A DNA stretch of 64,000 bases from Rhododendron vialii. Its lineage: Eukaryota; Streptophyta; Magnoliopsida; Ericales; Ericaceae. Shown in pieces: positions 52,941-64,000 of the stretch. Each line of letters begins with the position of its first letter. Within the stretch, counting starts at the first letter, position 1. Position numbers and translations under genes: made by a program. Under the pieces are notes generated by a model. The model saw nothing but the letters and a program-made list of their open reading frames with translations, was not told where the DNA came from and did not search any database. Location of the stretch: the NCBI RefSeq assembly GCF_030253575.1, contig NC_080567.1:30764501-30828500 (forward strand), in the 5' to 3' direction.

Positions 52941-54463
52941 CTACTTACGTTGCCCCTCGTGGAGGATAATGACTACCTTGTCCTCCTTCAGAACCTGGAC
53001 AACATGTTCCTTTAGGGAGCGAATTTCATGCTTAAGCCCAGAAATCTCATCGATGGCATGCCTCCCGAGCTGAAGAACTGCTTGGAAGCGGGCTTCCTGA
53101 ATCTCCTTTGCTTTTTCAGCATCTTTCATAATGCCTCCCTTCACCAAGGAGTACAACTCCGCAAAAGCTAAGCAGGCAGTCACTGTCAATCCAAAATTCT
53201 TGACCTGTTTTGTGGCATAGTTGTTCAATCCAATCATTATTCACTTTCAATGCAAATCTAATATTTTTTGCATTTTATATTTAAAAAGTGGTTTTGGAGC
53301 TTACTTCATTTCTTTTTTCCCACACTCTATTTATGGAGTATTAAATTTGATCCTCCAAAATAGAGGATGGATCGGAGTGAGGATTAATTTTCTCAACATG
53401 TTTACTTCCATTGTGTGCAAGTCGGACTTTCACAATATTTAAAAATTTGAATAGACCGAAACTCTGCAAGTACTATAGGTCGAAAGCATGGGAAGGCTGC
53501 TTGATTATTTCTACTACTAATTTAAAGCCGCAGTTATAGTTCTTTTTTCTAATTTTGCAGTAAAGCATGGGAAGACTGCTTGATTATTTCTTCTTCTTTT
53601 TTTTGAACAGAAGAAATGAAGATATGATTTCATTGATAAACAGAAGCATCATTACAGAAAGACATTGTACCGCTTGGTGAAGGAAGGCATTGTAAACGAA
53701 GCATCATTACAGAAAGACACGCAACGGTACAACTCCACAAAAGAAAGACACGCAGTCAGTCACCGTCAATCCTAATTTCCTGACCTGTTTGGTGCCAAAG
53801 TTGTTCACCAGACCTAAAACAAAAAAACAATTAGCTGTACAAAGGAATCGATCTTACTGATAGGAATGGTCACTGCTCTCCCTACTTAATTAACAAACAA
53901 ACAAGCAAGACGGATTCATCGACATGGGATGAAACCGATCGATAAGTTATAAAACTAATATTCAATAATAAGCCACTATTCTGCTTACTTATGTTTAAAA
54001 AAATCAAGCTACTTGAGATTGGTAGCTTGGCTCGATGAAACCTCACTTAAATTGACTCATTTTATAAATAACATATTTTCAAATCTTGTTAAGTTTTATG
54101 AAATCAACTTAGAACGACTTACAAGTCAGATCAATCCCCTCATTTATCAACCCTCTTTCCAAGTTCTTCAAAAAAAATTGGTTCCATAATTAACTACCAA
54201 TATCGGATATAGCCCAATAGAGTTAATCAAACCCCATACCAGATCTCTATGTAAAAATAAGGAACCCAATGTACTAGGTCTACAAAATCCCAATGTATTG
54301 CAGAAGAAGATGACCAATACACACCAAAAGTCCAAAAATACACACCGAATCCAAAATAATGTTGAAGAAGATTACCATCAATAGCGCCCTTGATCTTCTC
54401 TGTTTTGCCACCTGAAATGGAGAACGTCCTTCTGGTGCTAGCAGAGGCAAGAGATCGCAACAT
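52941..54463 (-). pseudogene. Small putative mitochondrial coiled-coil protein, duplicated and broken gene
   Basis: Exon 1 (54463-54376) encodes MLRSLASASTRRTFSISGG then KTEKIKGAID, an Arg/Ser-rich start like a mitochondrial targeting peptide, ending in a GT donor. Two versions of exon 2 follow. The nearer one (53813 to about 53700) has a good acceptor (TTTTAG|GT) and encodes GLVNNFGTKQVRKLGLTVT, but an apparent 4-bp AGTC duplication then breaks the frame. The farther one (53225-52941) encodes GLNNYATKQVKNFGLTVT, then CLAFAELYSLVKGG, a helical DAEKAKEIQEARFQAVLQLG and a coiled coil, ending in a stop. Its acceptor has been replaced by repeat R1. Function unknown; the intact form would have about 124 residues. 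Confidence 0.6.
53230..53570 (+). repeat. Dispersed repeat R1, copy 2
   Basis: Near-identical to 50207-50590. Its left edge abuts the first codon of the exon at 53225, removing the splice acceptor expected there. Confidence 0.75.
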
Positions 54464-54865
54464 TGCTGGCTGCCTTAGATTGAAGAACTTGGAAGGGGCG
54501 GATGTTGTCCAGGTAATTGGACCATACTTTCAAGAACTCCAGCCCAATATGAAAATGCAAAACAGACTCACACTTTCCAACCGAGACTTGCAAGTAAAAA
54601 AAAAATGGGCCATGCTCCTTAAATGAGAATTAAGAGGCAGTTTTTGGGCTAGCCCGTAATTTATCCAAAATTTAGGGCGTAGTGTTTTACTCGAGGAGTA
54701 CCCGAATCCGACCGACAAGTGTAATCGGATCCGTTCATTACGTCCGTTATCGGGTAGGATCAGGTTGTGTTTGTGGACAGCCTGTATTTTATTACTAAAA
54801 ATATATGCTTACCATCACCCAGAAATTGAGATAAATTGAGATGGGGAAGATAGGTAATTGAGAGG

Positions 54866-56161
54866 TGTTTTTCCTAAAAAGTAAAAATTGGCCTAGGAAC
54901 AACGAGTAGTGCAGTTCTAGGCCTGATTCGGGCGTGCCAGGACTGGATTGCAGTCCAAATTCGTATCAAGGCCTGGATGCCTCAAATATGACTTCTTCTA
55001 GAGCGATTGCGTACGACTTAAGGGGTGAGGCCGTATGTGGTTCGTTGTTTGCCTTGTCGGGATAAGGACTTAGAATTTCCTAACCGTTGTTGAAAATGGA
55101 AAGAAAAAGAAACAAGGTGCGATGAAATTAGAAGAACTTCATTAACGGTTTAACGAAGTTGATACAAAGAAATAAAACATCAACTAGGCATGGCTAGTGT
55201 GATGAAAGATAAAGACATTTGCTGGAAATGTAAAAATAATTTGAGTAAGCCATGGACTTATAGGTGCTGGGACCCTTTCTAAAGCCTTCAATTCTAGAAT
55301 TTATAGGCAAAGTGTGGACTTATAGGTGCTAGGACCCTTTCTAAGGCCTTCAATTCTAGAATTTATAGGCAAAGTTCTAGGCCTTGGGCTGCTTTCACTT
55401 GCCTTTATGCATGGCTGCCACGTGTCCCAACCCTTGCTCTTTGCTCCAAACCTTCAGCTGCATTTTCAAGCCTAACAGCAACTTTTTCAGGCCTGAAATT
55501 GCCTCTTTTTTGCATAGATACTTGCTAAAAGAAGATTTTTGGGCACCTTTTAAGACTAAAAGCTGAAACTTTTCTATAAAAGAGAAGACTTTTCAGCCAC
55601 TTTTTGTCCCTTCTGGGCCCTTGGAGGCTCTAAGTTGGTTCTTTATGTAAAAAGATTCAAGAAAAAAGGCATTTTTGAAACTTATGCCCTCTTTCCTCGT
55701 GCAACAAAGGCCAAACAAGCCTAAATGAGCTGCTTGTAAGCTACTTGTGTAAGCCTGATTGAGCTGCTTGCTAGGGAGAACCTTCTAGACCTTTGAGCTG
55801 CTTGTGAATAGCTTGCTTCTCAAGCATAATTAAATAGCTTATGGCCTTTTTGACTTTTCTATTTTAGGCCTGAATAAACCCAAAAAAATTGGGCGAAGAC
55901 CTGAAAAATGAACCTTGGCCTAATTGGGCTAAATAGGCCTGAAAAACTAGTCCGAACTTTGATTAGTTAGGCCAAGGCTTGAACCTAATTTGGGCTTTAA
56001 CTCCATTGAGCCAAACAAACCTAAGAATAGGCCCGCTATATATTCGACCAAAGGCCTAAATCAATTGAGTCCTAATTCAACCAAAGCCCAAAATAACATC
56101 TTGGGCCATTAATCCATTAACAAATTAATTTTTAAAATTTGGCCAAAAATGGGCGTAAACA
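54866..56161. mobile_element. Solo LTR
   Basis: A 1296-bp sequence beginning TGTTTTTCC and ending GTAAACA, flanked by a perfect AGAGG duplication (54861-54865, 56162-56166). No internal retroviral-type genes or second LTR, so it is the product of LTR-LTR recombination. Inside, a unit of about 62 bp (GGACTTATAGGTGCTGGGAC...) is duplicated in tandem at about 55254-55377. Confidence 0.87.
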
Positions 56162-56166
56162 AGAGG

Positions 56167-57222
56167 GGAGGAGTTCTTTCGGAGATCTAAAAGCAAGTGG
56201 AGGTGGGGAAGATAGGGAAAATTTTCGGAGGCATAAAAGAGAGACCTTTACATGAGAGAGATTTCTGAGGCCATGAATGAATTGAGAAAGGTCAAGGGTT
56301 ATTCGTATAGAGAGGGAGGTTTGGTGGAGATGAAATTTCGAAGGGGGAGATGGGAATAGTTGAGAAAGACGAGAACTTTGTGGTTTTTAGCCAGCGAGTA
56401 GTCAAATCCGAAGTGGGTTGGCTCCTCCTGATCACGTGCTTTGCTTCGGGAAATAATATTACTCCCTCTGTCTCTATTTAATTGTTCACTACGATTTTGC
56501 GTGTACTTACTACAGTATTGAGTTCAAACACTCCCGGTACTGAAAATCATTAACCTTTAAGCCGACGAGTATTGTTTGACCCCTCCACTCATTGCCAATT
56601 GGTCTTGAGTTGAATGCTCTAACAAGAATAGCAACTCCGAGCATGGGGAATCATCCAAATTATGCATGGAGAGTGCCAGCCACCTTAGTTCGTAGGATTG
56701 GGAGGATTTTAGTTGCTACTAAGATTTGTGCATCTTTTCTTCTTGTTAAAGATTTTGATCAATAATACATTATAAGTTGTAATGTATTCTTGATCAAAAA
56801 TACAACTTTTAGACACACAAGACTGGCCCGTATTTTTGCATGACCACAAAGATGAAAGCAAAAAAAACCATCTAAAAGTACAGATGCTGACACATACGGG
56901 CAATACTGCAGATTTCATCCCCTCTGTAAATCAAAAAAAAATAAAAATCGTACTAACAGAAACAAAACCTTTCCAGCAAGTTCCCGAAACATTTCCTATT
57001 CCCTAGCTAACAGAAACAATAGTTCCCAAAATGGAATTTTAAGCCTTGATCACTGGATACATAGAAAATTCGTACTCATTCCCACTTTGATGCAAAATGC
57101 AAAGAACTCCTCATCAATGAGTACTGGGATTGTGGACATGGTGCAACAGTTAATAGCCATGACCAGAACCGTCTCGCTCTGAGACATAACCAAATAAATT
57201 CATAACTTCTTCTGAGCCATAG
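56167..57222. other. Spacer, no gene recognised
   Basis: It contains the left end of a Stowaway-like element (TACTCCCTCTGTCTC near 56460), a TRIM LTR fragment (about 56558-56621), and AT-rich DNA that may be 3' UTR of the exon at 57223. Confidence 0.45.
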
Positions 57223-57412
57223 TCAAGAGAGCAATGCATCAACAATCCTGTCATTTTTCAAATGATGATGCATTTCGTCATTATGTCCCAGTTCGAATGC
57301 AGCAACCTGATAATCCTTGTCATCCTGCCTGTGCGCAGGCAGTGCTCGTTTTATCCGCCTATCTCTCCTCACATTCGGTTGCAGACAACCACATCTAAGA
57401 TCGGTTGGATAT
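57223..57412 (-). CDS. Possible terminal exon of an unrecognised protein
   Basis: After a good acceptor (TTTGCCACAG) the minus strand stays open for 62 codons in one phase to a TGA at 57223: YPTDLRCGCLQPNVRRDRR, a basic stretch, then DKDYQVAAFELGHNDEMHHH. The composition is protein-like and GC is higher than nearby DNA. I do not recognise the family and found no partner exon with confidence; upstream exons could lie inside 57.4-59 kb. It could also be a chance open stretch. Confidence 0.3.
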
Positions 57413-59133
57413 CTGTGGCAAAGAAACAGTTCAGCTAACCAAATGGTTAAATTCAGAAGGTGCCCGTTCAGTCAGGGAAAACCTTAGTAAACAGACTATA
57501 AAAATCAGCACTCGGCAAAGAGAAGGAAACGTGGCAGGAACAATGGGCCTAATTCATCTGACTTGAGGAAAAGGATTCATTACTTCTAGCACATACATCT
57601 CCACAATCTAAAGTGCTAAGAAGAATTGAGCAAGTACTACCGATATTTAGTTCATGATATTCAGGGAACATGAAGACAAATGAAAAGCATTCAGTACATG
57701 GAACCATTTTTAAATTTCAATGAGGAGATAACTCTCAAAAATTTGCCAGATCATCAAAATCCATCCAAAGAGACATCAAATTTAATGACCATTAAATGAA
57801 TTTGTTAGAAAGACATGTATTGACCATTAAATTGGCAGAATAGAGATGCCATGTAGCCAGTTTGACAGCCACGTAGCCAGTTTGTTAAGCGTTCAGTTCT
57901 TTACGTGTTTCGAAATCCTAGACTGTAAGAATGAAAATTTTGCCACATTTTTTCTTCATACTGTAGAATACATTATATCATTAGTTATTAAGGTTTTAGA
58001 CGTATACCTCAATTGTCTGTGAACCAACTCTTTTGGAAAATATACACATGGCATAACCAACTCAATGAAGAGTGGAATATATGAGTTGTGACCATTCACC
58101 GAGGAAGTGCTACATACACATTTAGTGCGTTTGTTGTACAACAATTATAGTCCCTAGCGTTACTGCAAACGTAATATTAGGGAGTAAGCAAGGACCTAAA
58201 TAGGCTACATAATTCTTAAATCATAAGGTGAATCTCTAGAAGTCCAGCCCATTATATACGGAACCCATACTTCTCCAAATATTAGCATTTTCGGAAATAA
58301 GTAAAAAATATTTGAAACTTCATCACCACAGATTCCTTACATAGGGACGACAGAGGAGGATAAGGCCAAACCTTTACTGATGCGTTTTTACACCGGTTGC
58401 GCCTTTAGCCATGATGATTTTACCTAAACGGTAGATTACAATAATCCAAAATGACAACTCATCATCTTGAATTGGCTAGATTACTCTCAAGTATTTGAGA
58501 AAATTTTAAAGGTAAGTCTTAAAGACTCATGAGCCCATTTCTAAGAAACCTAGACTTCTCAGAAAAAGGCTTCGTCAAGAAAACAACTCAACATTTTCTT
58601 TGAAACAAATGACAGCAAAGAACTCACATAGGAAGGGGGAAATCATAACCACAATTAATATCCACCTATACTTGTTCTCCTACTTTGGAATCCCATCAAT
58701 GTGGCATCGTTTCCTCGTCAAAGATTCTTCTAAATCTCATCAATGAGAAAGAGCCCCCGTTGTGTTTCTTTTGTTTTAGCTTCAAAAGAAAGCCCTTTCT
58801 TCTGTATAAAGCACTTGACTACTTCCTAAAAAATTTCCTTGTCTTGAAAGATGTTGATGGAAAATGCAATCAAAAGCAAGGAATTGAAGTTGGAATCTAA
58901 AGGTACGTCTATAAATCGCAGGAACAACACCTTAAAAATTTCCATTCTGAAGGTTCCTTTACAGAGTTTTCTTGAAAAAATGCCTCTTTTCTGGCTTTCC
59001 TAATGTTTTCAGATTTTTGTAGAACACTGCATATGTTCGAATTTAACTATCCATCGTTCTACTGATTTTGTGGAAGTTATCGCGAGCATTTGAGCCCTTC
59101 CCAAAATAAGCTTTAAGAAGAGGATCAATTTGC
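57413..59133. other. Spacer left of the GATA gene
   Basis: AT-rich. ORFs at 57956-58144 and 58685-58900 do not resemble known proteins. The promoter and 5' UTR of the GATA gene must lie in the right part. Confidence 0.45.
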
Positions 59134-62100
59134 ATGGGCAGAAGGGGACCATGTTTCCATTGTGGAATAGGCCGTGAGTATTTTGATCAATCTTCCTCCT
59201 TGCATGTCTTCTCTTGACTCATTTTAAAGTCTATATTTGTCAACCGGTGTATCTTCGCCATTTATGAAACTGAACGGTGATATTGATATGATGCTTAATC
59301 AAATGTCATTATGTGCTTCTTGGCTCTAACGAAGAATAAAGGCTTTGTGTCCATAACTGTCCTGATATGTAGTTTTTACTCGGTATGATTTGTATATATA
59401 ATCAAAATGTGGGACGCATTGCTTCAGAATGTTTCTTTCACCAGTGGTGTTGGGAACATTGGTCTCTTAGTTGTTTACAGGGGGAAACAAGTTTTATTAC
59501 GCGCCCAAAGTGTCTGTAAACGACCTTTGGTACGATTGTTAGTTCAAAAACTTTTTTTACGAGGGTAAACATTAAATTCATACATATTCACCTTGCCTTC
59601 TATTAACGAACATTCGGTAGGAAATATATGCTACTTGCCCCCTGGGCCCCCCTAAGGGGAAAAAGAAACAAAAAGAAATTGTCCAGGTATTCATTTATAA
59701 TTCATTTACATGATTGTGACCATTTCAATTCCAATAAACGGACTCGCCTTACCATAAGCAAATGTTCATTACTTTCCCAAACATTAGTAAAGGTATTGGT
59801 GATGACAACAACAATTAATCTATTTCTTTATCTGAAAACTTTTACGTGTTGACTGTCTGCTACTAACGGACAACCCTCCTCCTTTGTCCAGGGTCTCTGG
59901 GCTTGAGACCAGTTCTGGGGTATTTAGACTTTAAGCACGACATAGGCAAAGTAATGGTTATTGGGCTTAAAATACAATACTTGTATGAGATCTCGAACAT
60001 TATTCTCTACCTCTTGTACCTATATAGAAAAACAATTCACCCTTTGAACTGCCATTACAAACACAAATGTAGACCTAAAACTAACTAGATGGTATTATTT
60101 CATGCTTACATAGTATGGAAGTTAAATGTGACCGGTGCCATTACTATTTCGTTTCCACTATCGAATTGGTTGTCTAGACTCTAGAGCTGACAATGCGTCG
60201 ATTGGTTTGGTGGTTCTATCGATTACACTTACAATTCTTGGAATATTAGACTTACAAATCCAAATAATTGTCATGGTAATGAACTTGCTTCCGTGGTAGC
60301 AATTTATTGAGAATATCTTTTTGTTTAATGTTTGTATCTATAAAAGAGTGGATTCTTTATTTTTTTCCGAGTTGTTTTCTTGTACTCGTATTTTCTCTCT
60401 CTCTCCCTCATCCAGATGTACAGATTATTTCTGCCACATAAGGGATGTTTATGTGCAGAGCCCGCCTAACCTATTGGCCACTCAGGCCTCTCCCTAAGGC
60501 CTCCACATTTAAAAGGTCTCATTTTTTTTTATTTTTCTTTAACATGTTTCCCTAGCCTTATGATAGAAGCATTTAAACGAAATGCATTCATAGTGTATTA
60601 GCTTTCTCCTCTCACACACTCCCTCTATACATCCACTTCTTTTTACTCTCAGTTGTTTGAAAAAATGAAAATCTTCCTCCTTCATGCGATTCATTTGGAA
60701 GAGGTAAGAAGTTGTGTACAAGTAAACAATTTAACCAATCAAAATATCAATAATAGTAATAGAGATATTTAAACACCACAAGGGCTCGTGTCAATTTTTG
60801 CCTTAAGCCCCCATAAGGGTTGGGCTGCCCTTGTTTACGTGCCCTTAAAGCTTCAAGTATTTACGTGGGTAGTGGCTCATAAGATGATACCCTTTGAATT
60901 CATGCCTTCGGCGTATGTCATAACTCATACGGTTGAGAAAGGATGCAAAATACTATTTTGCATCCATCCTTGAGTATTGTCCTTGTGGTAGAGAGTATGT
61001 CCTATCGTGGGGGTTGATAGGGTAATTCCATGTTGCTGAGAGCACTTCGCATGCATTGATTTCAGAGGATGAATGACAAACCATGATCTCTTCAAAGCTA
61101 GATGTATCGTTTGTGCAGTTTTACAGGTTTGGGCTTAGGAAGGGATGCAGCGGATTTTCATGAGAAAAATGAAGATTTAAAACCACTTGGATAATGAATT
61201 ACCACTACTTGGATTGTTTTTGGTCTCTCTGTCTCCTTTTAAAGGGATATCATCAAACCATTATTTTTACTTCTATAGAATACAGGCCTTTCTGTAGCAG
61301 TGATGGCCTTTCTATCTCCTTTCTTCCATTTCCTTGGTGGACTTCTTGCCTCCTTGCCTTGTAACTTTTTACATTTACCTTCTTTTAAATTTTTTTCGAT
61401 TTTTTGTTTCAACAAAAATGAAATTGGCAAACGGCAGGAGTTGGGCAATCCCTAGTCATGGTGCTTCTTCAATGTGGGGATCTTTAAATGAGCGAATGAC
61501 AATCGAAAATACACTATGGCCAATCTATGTACAGATAGTAGATACATAAGCACATATACCGCCATTGCATGGAAAGTGAGTCAATTTTTATAGCTATTCC
61601 AAGAGAAACTCAATTGACATGTTAAATCTACTGTCCATAGAGACACCCTTGCCAAGCAGAGCAAAACTTGAGGAGCTCTTGATAAAGACAAAGGGATTGG
61701 TGATTGATGAAAAAATATGGCAGAGAAGATCAAAGAATTTAAGGACGTTAGTGGGACTGTGGGAGAACTAAGCCAGTCACAATAGAAGATTATGGGTAGA
61801 TGTAGGTGAGTAGGTCTATGGCTAACAAGGAAACGAAGTTGAAAAGGTTACAAGCTCTAACCTCTATTACTTATGATGCTACAAAAGTGTGCTATAAGCT
61901 ATAGCACTGTGGGATTTTCGACGTTGTAGGTAGTGAGACTTTAAGGAGAACAAAATTTCACGAAATGTAACAAACAATTAGTACTTTTTTCATTTTATCA
62001 ACCAATTTAGGAGGCAATTTAAAGAGAAGCATCCAAAAATTACAACCAATGTCGTTTTAGCAAGGCTGGAGGAGACCAACGAATTCCACGTAGGATGCAG

Positions 62101-63357
62101 AAAAAGCACATTTTTTAATTGTGCCAAATTTTTAGGTACTTTTTGTTTTTGTTGTAGGGGGTTTTGGATTGTAGTTGGGTTTTGGATTGTCTTCTTTATT
62201 TTTCCGGTTTCCTTTTCCTCCTAATTGTAAATGGGTTATGCCCCCTCAGCACCTTTCTCTAATACATTTTTGTTGCTAGCCATGACAATTTCTTTAAGCT
62301 ATTTATCTAAAAAGAAAACAAATGCATAAGTAAAAAATATTTTCACTTAGGGCTGCAATCAAGTTCCGAAACCCGGACTCATACTTATGCCTACTGCTTT
62401 GATACTTACCAATTCACAGGTGTGACTATATTGGCAAGCGAATCAGGCAGGTAACAGGGTCGTGTTACGAACGGGTTAAAATTCTCAATTTTCAACAAGT
62501 TGAAAGAGTTATTACCGGAGAAAACTAAAAATGATAAATATCGTGCCATTGGCACTCCTAGAGATGTGTGTGTGTGTCCTTATGGATACTGGCCCTAGGC
62601 TCCTTACCTTTGATGGTATGCCACAGGGAACCTTCCCCACCAGAAGTGGGATTGTATGCTTTTAGCGTAGAAAACAAAGCAAGAAGCTTGTGTATATTTG
62701 CTAACGTATTCCTTATTCCAAGTATACTAAAGTAGTATACTGTACTTGAGATCAATTTTAGTCTATTGTCATCTCTATGGAAATCTCTGCATTAATGTAA
62801 AGTTAGTTACCAAGTTTCTCATGTGCCTGTGTCCTCTTTATATCATATGGATCTAAGTTCTCTAAAAGGACTTAAGTTGTCAGCTATTTCACAATGTTAT
62901 TTATACGCCTATCCATTTTTTTACATCCTAGTCTCAATGGTATATGAATATACATGTGTGTGTGTGTGTCAAAATTTATAAGCATTATATATGCAAAAAC
63001 ATGTCTGTCTGTATCAAAATATATAAGCATTATATATTCACAGATACACCACTATGGAGAAATGGACCACCAGAGAAGCCAGTATTGTGCAATGCATGCG
63101 GATCAAGATGGAGGATATGGCGGAATCTAGATGACTATATTCCCAAGCATGGCACTCGAGGCCCTCAACAAGGTAAATTACCTTCCCATCAGAGTCTATT
63201 TGCTGAATGTCAAAATATGGAGCTAAACTGCTAAAGTTCGTCAAATGTTCAGCTGACCTTGATGATGATGCGAACGATGGATCCGACTCAGGATCAGCAC
63301 CACCATCCTCTGATAACTGCATTCAGTTGGAAAATATGAACGAAACAGAAACTTCAG
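59134..63357 (+). CDS. GATA zinc-finger transcription factor, GATA26/27-like (partial, runs off the right edge)
   Basis: Exon 1 (59134-59173) encodes [13 protein letters not shown] and ends ATAGGCC|GTGAGT. Exon 2 (63044-63172) starts after ATTCACAG and encodes [20 protein letters not shown] then [17 protein letters not shown]. Joined, they give a plant GATA finger C-x2-C-x18-C-x2-C. The very early finger and the [17 protein letters not shown] phrase are typical of the GATA26/27 group. Exon 3 (63253-63357, acceptor TTCAG|CT) adds an acidic Ser/Asp stretch ([14 protein letters not shown]) and keeps phase; it is less certain. The gene continues past 64000. A nuclear DNA-binding regulator is expected. 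Confidence 0.82.
60800..60975 (+). mobile_element. LINE-related zf-RVT fragment in the GATA intron
   Basis: The translation [20 protein letters not shown] resembles the zinc-binding region downstream of LINE reverse transcriptases in plants. It is short and isolated, so probably an old remnant inside the 3.9-kb intron. Confidence 0.4.
62954..63043 (+). repeat. GT-rich local duplication just before GATA exon 2
   Basis: (GT)n and (GTCT)n tracts are each followed by near-identical TCAAAATNTATAAGCATTAT, giving two imperfect tandem units of about 50 bp whose second copy supplies the acceptor TATTCACAG. Confidence 0.75.
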
Positions 63358-64000
63358 GTAATTAACAATGTACTTAAATACTTTCCAGTTTAAGCGAATA
63401 AGTACAATGCATGTAATTTACCATTTGCTTTGTATTTCATTGCTAGCTCTCCTTTCTTAACCAGAGAAATTCTAGAGCAAACATGCTATAGCTCAACCAT
63501 AATAACTGTTTGACACCGCCCTTATGTTTGACACACATCTATATATCAGGGAGACTTGGCCATTCTGTTTTCTATGGTAGCATAAGATAAATTTATCTTG
63601 AACAACAAGATCTTCATGTCAAGTGAATTGGTAAAACTATGAAAAACTAGGAAAAATCAAACCGTACAAACAAAAGAGACCTATAGAGTCAAAAGAACCT
63701 TACAAGTGCAAACAATTGACAAAAATCATCTAGCGGGGTTGCGGTTTTATTTTTTGGTCGTGATGTATTGGTCGGCTTCTTGCCTTCCTTTCGGGTTGAT
63801 TCTCGGGTGGCGTATGCCAGTGTGCCCGTGATCCATTTAATCTTTGTTTTCAAGGATTCATAAAAATATTTTTTGCCCAAAAAAAATAAATCGTCTTCAG
63901 ACCAACTTCAGGCCAATGTATGGGTAACCACCTCATTTTTCGTGCTCTCAACCACAGACATAAATCACCTCAAATTCTATGCGTGCTAACACCTCAGCAA
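63358..64000 (+). other. GATA intron 3 or downstream sequence to the window edge
   Basis: No further exon recognised. ORFs on either strand are short and not conserved. Confidence 0.4.

Noticed and set aside
63038-63322. Minus-strand 94-codon ORF
   Set aside because: Overlaps the GATA finger exon on the opposite strand, which is clearly the coding one.

Overview
This is nuclear DNA of a flowering plant, almost certainly a eudicot. It has AT-rich intergenic DNA, intron-split genes with GT-AG (and two GC-AG) junctions, and many plant-type repeats: Stowaway, Tourist and hAT MITEs, TRIMs, tRNA-derived SINEs, a LINE, a solo LTR and a large Ty3/gypsy Tat/Ogre-like retrotransposon. Most ORFs of 60 to 130 codons here are noise. 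The real genes were found by joining exons across splice sites so that the reading frame is kept.

1 to 21 kb: a tandem array of four plantacyanin (basic blue copper protein) genes, all on the minus strand, each with two exons (CDS spans 594-1757, 6622-7989, 15761-16846, 19277-20694). The duplicated unit includes the promoter and several kb of flank. Later insertions (Stowaway and hAT MITEs, a SINE, a three-LTR TRIM, a small LTR element, a LINE with a hAT nested in it) can be recognised because sister units keep the empty site. Gene 4 keeps a near-perfect miR408 site over its start region. Genes 1-3 carry one extra Arg codon inside that site. Gene 3 has also lost a copper ligand.

23.3 to 32.8 kb: an intact 15-exon, 525-codon glycosyltransferase gene of the sterol-glucosyltransferase (UGT80/GT28-like) type on the minus strand. 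All 14 junctions could be placed in phase. Intron 8 holds a TRIM retrotransposon.

34.7 to 46.7 kb: one very young, 12-kb, non-autonomous Tat/Ogre-like LTR retrotransposon on the minus strand, flanked by GGTAC. It has two nearly identical ~1.96-kb LTRs, a tRNA-Arg-type primer site and a gag ORF, but no recognisable pol. It also holds three tandem-repeat arrays (30-, ~50- and 37-bp monomers) that share one core.

46.7 to 54.5 kb: a graveyard of duplicated nuclear gene pieces: a mitochondrial prohibitin pseudogene cut by a hAT element, an HCF107-like HAT/TPR exon, and a duplicated, broken gene for a small putative mitochondrial coiled-coil protein. Each of the three carries what looks like a 4-bp tandem duplication.

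54.9 to 56.2 kb is a solo LTR. 57.2-57.4 kb may be the last exon of an unrecognised minus-strand gene. From 59.1 kb to the right edge is the start of a GATA26/27-like transcription factor gene on the plus strand, whose zinc finger is split by a 3.9-kb intron; it runs off the window.
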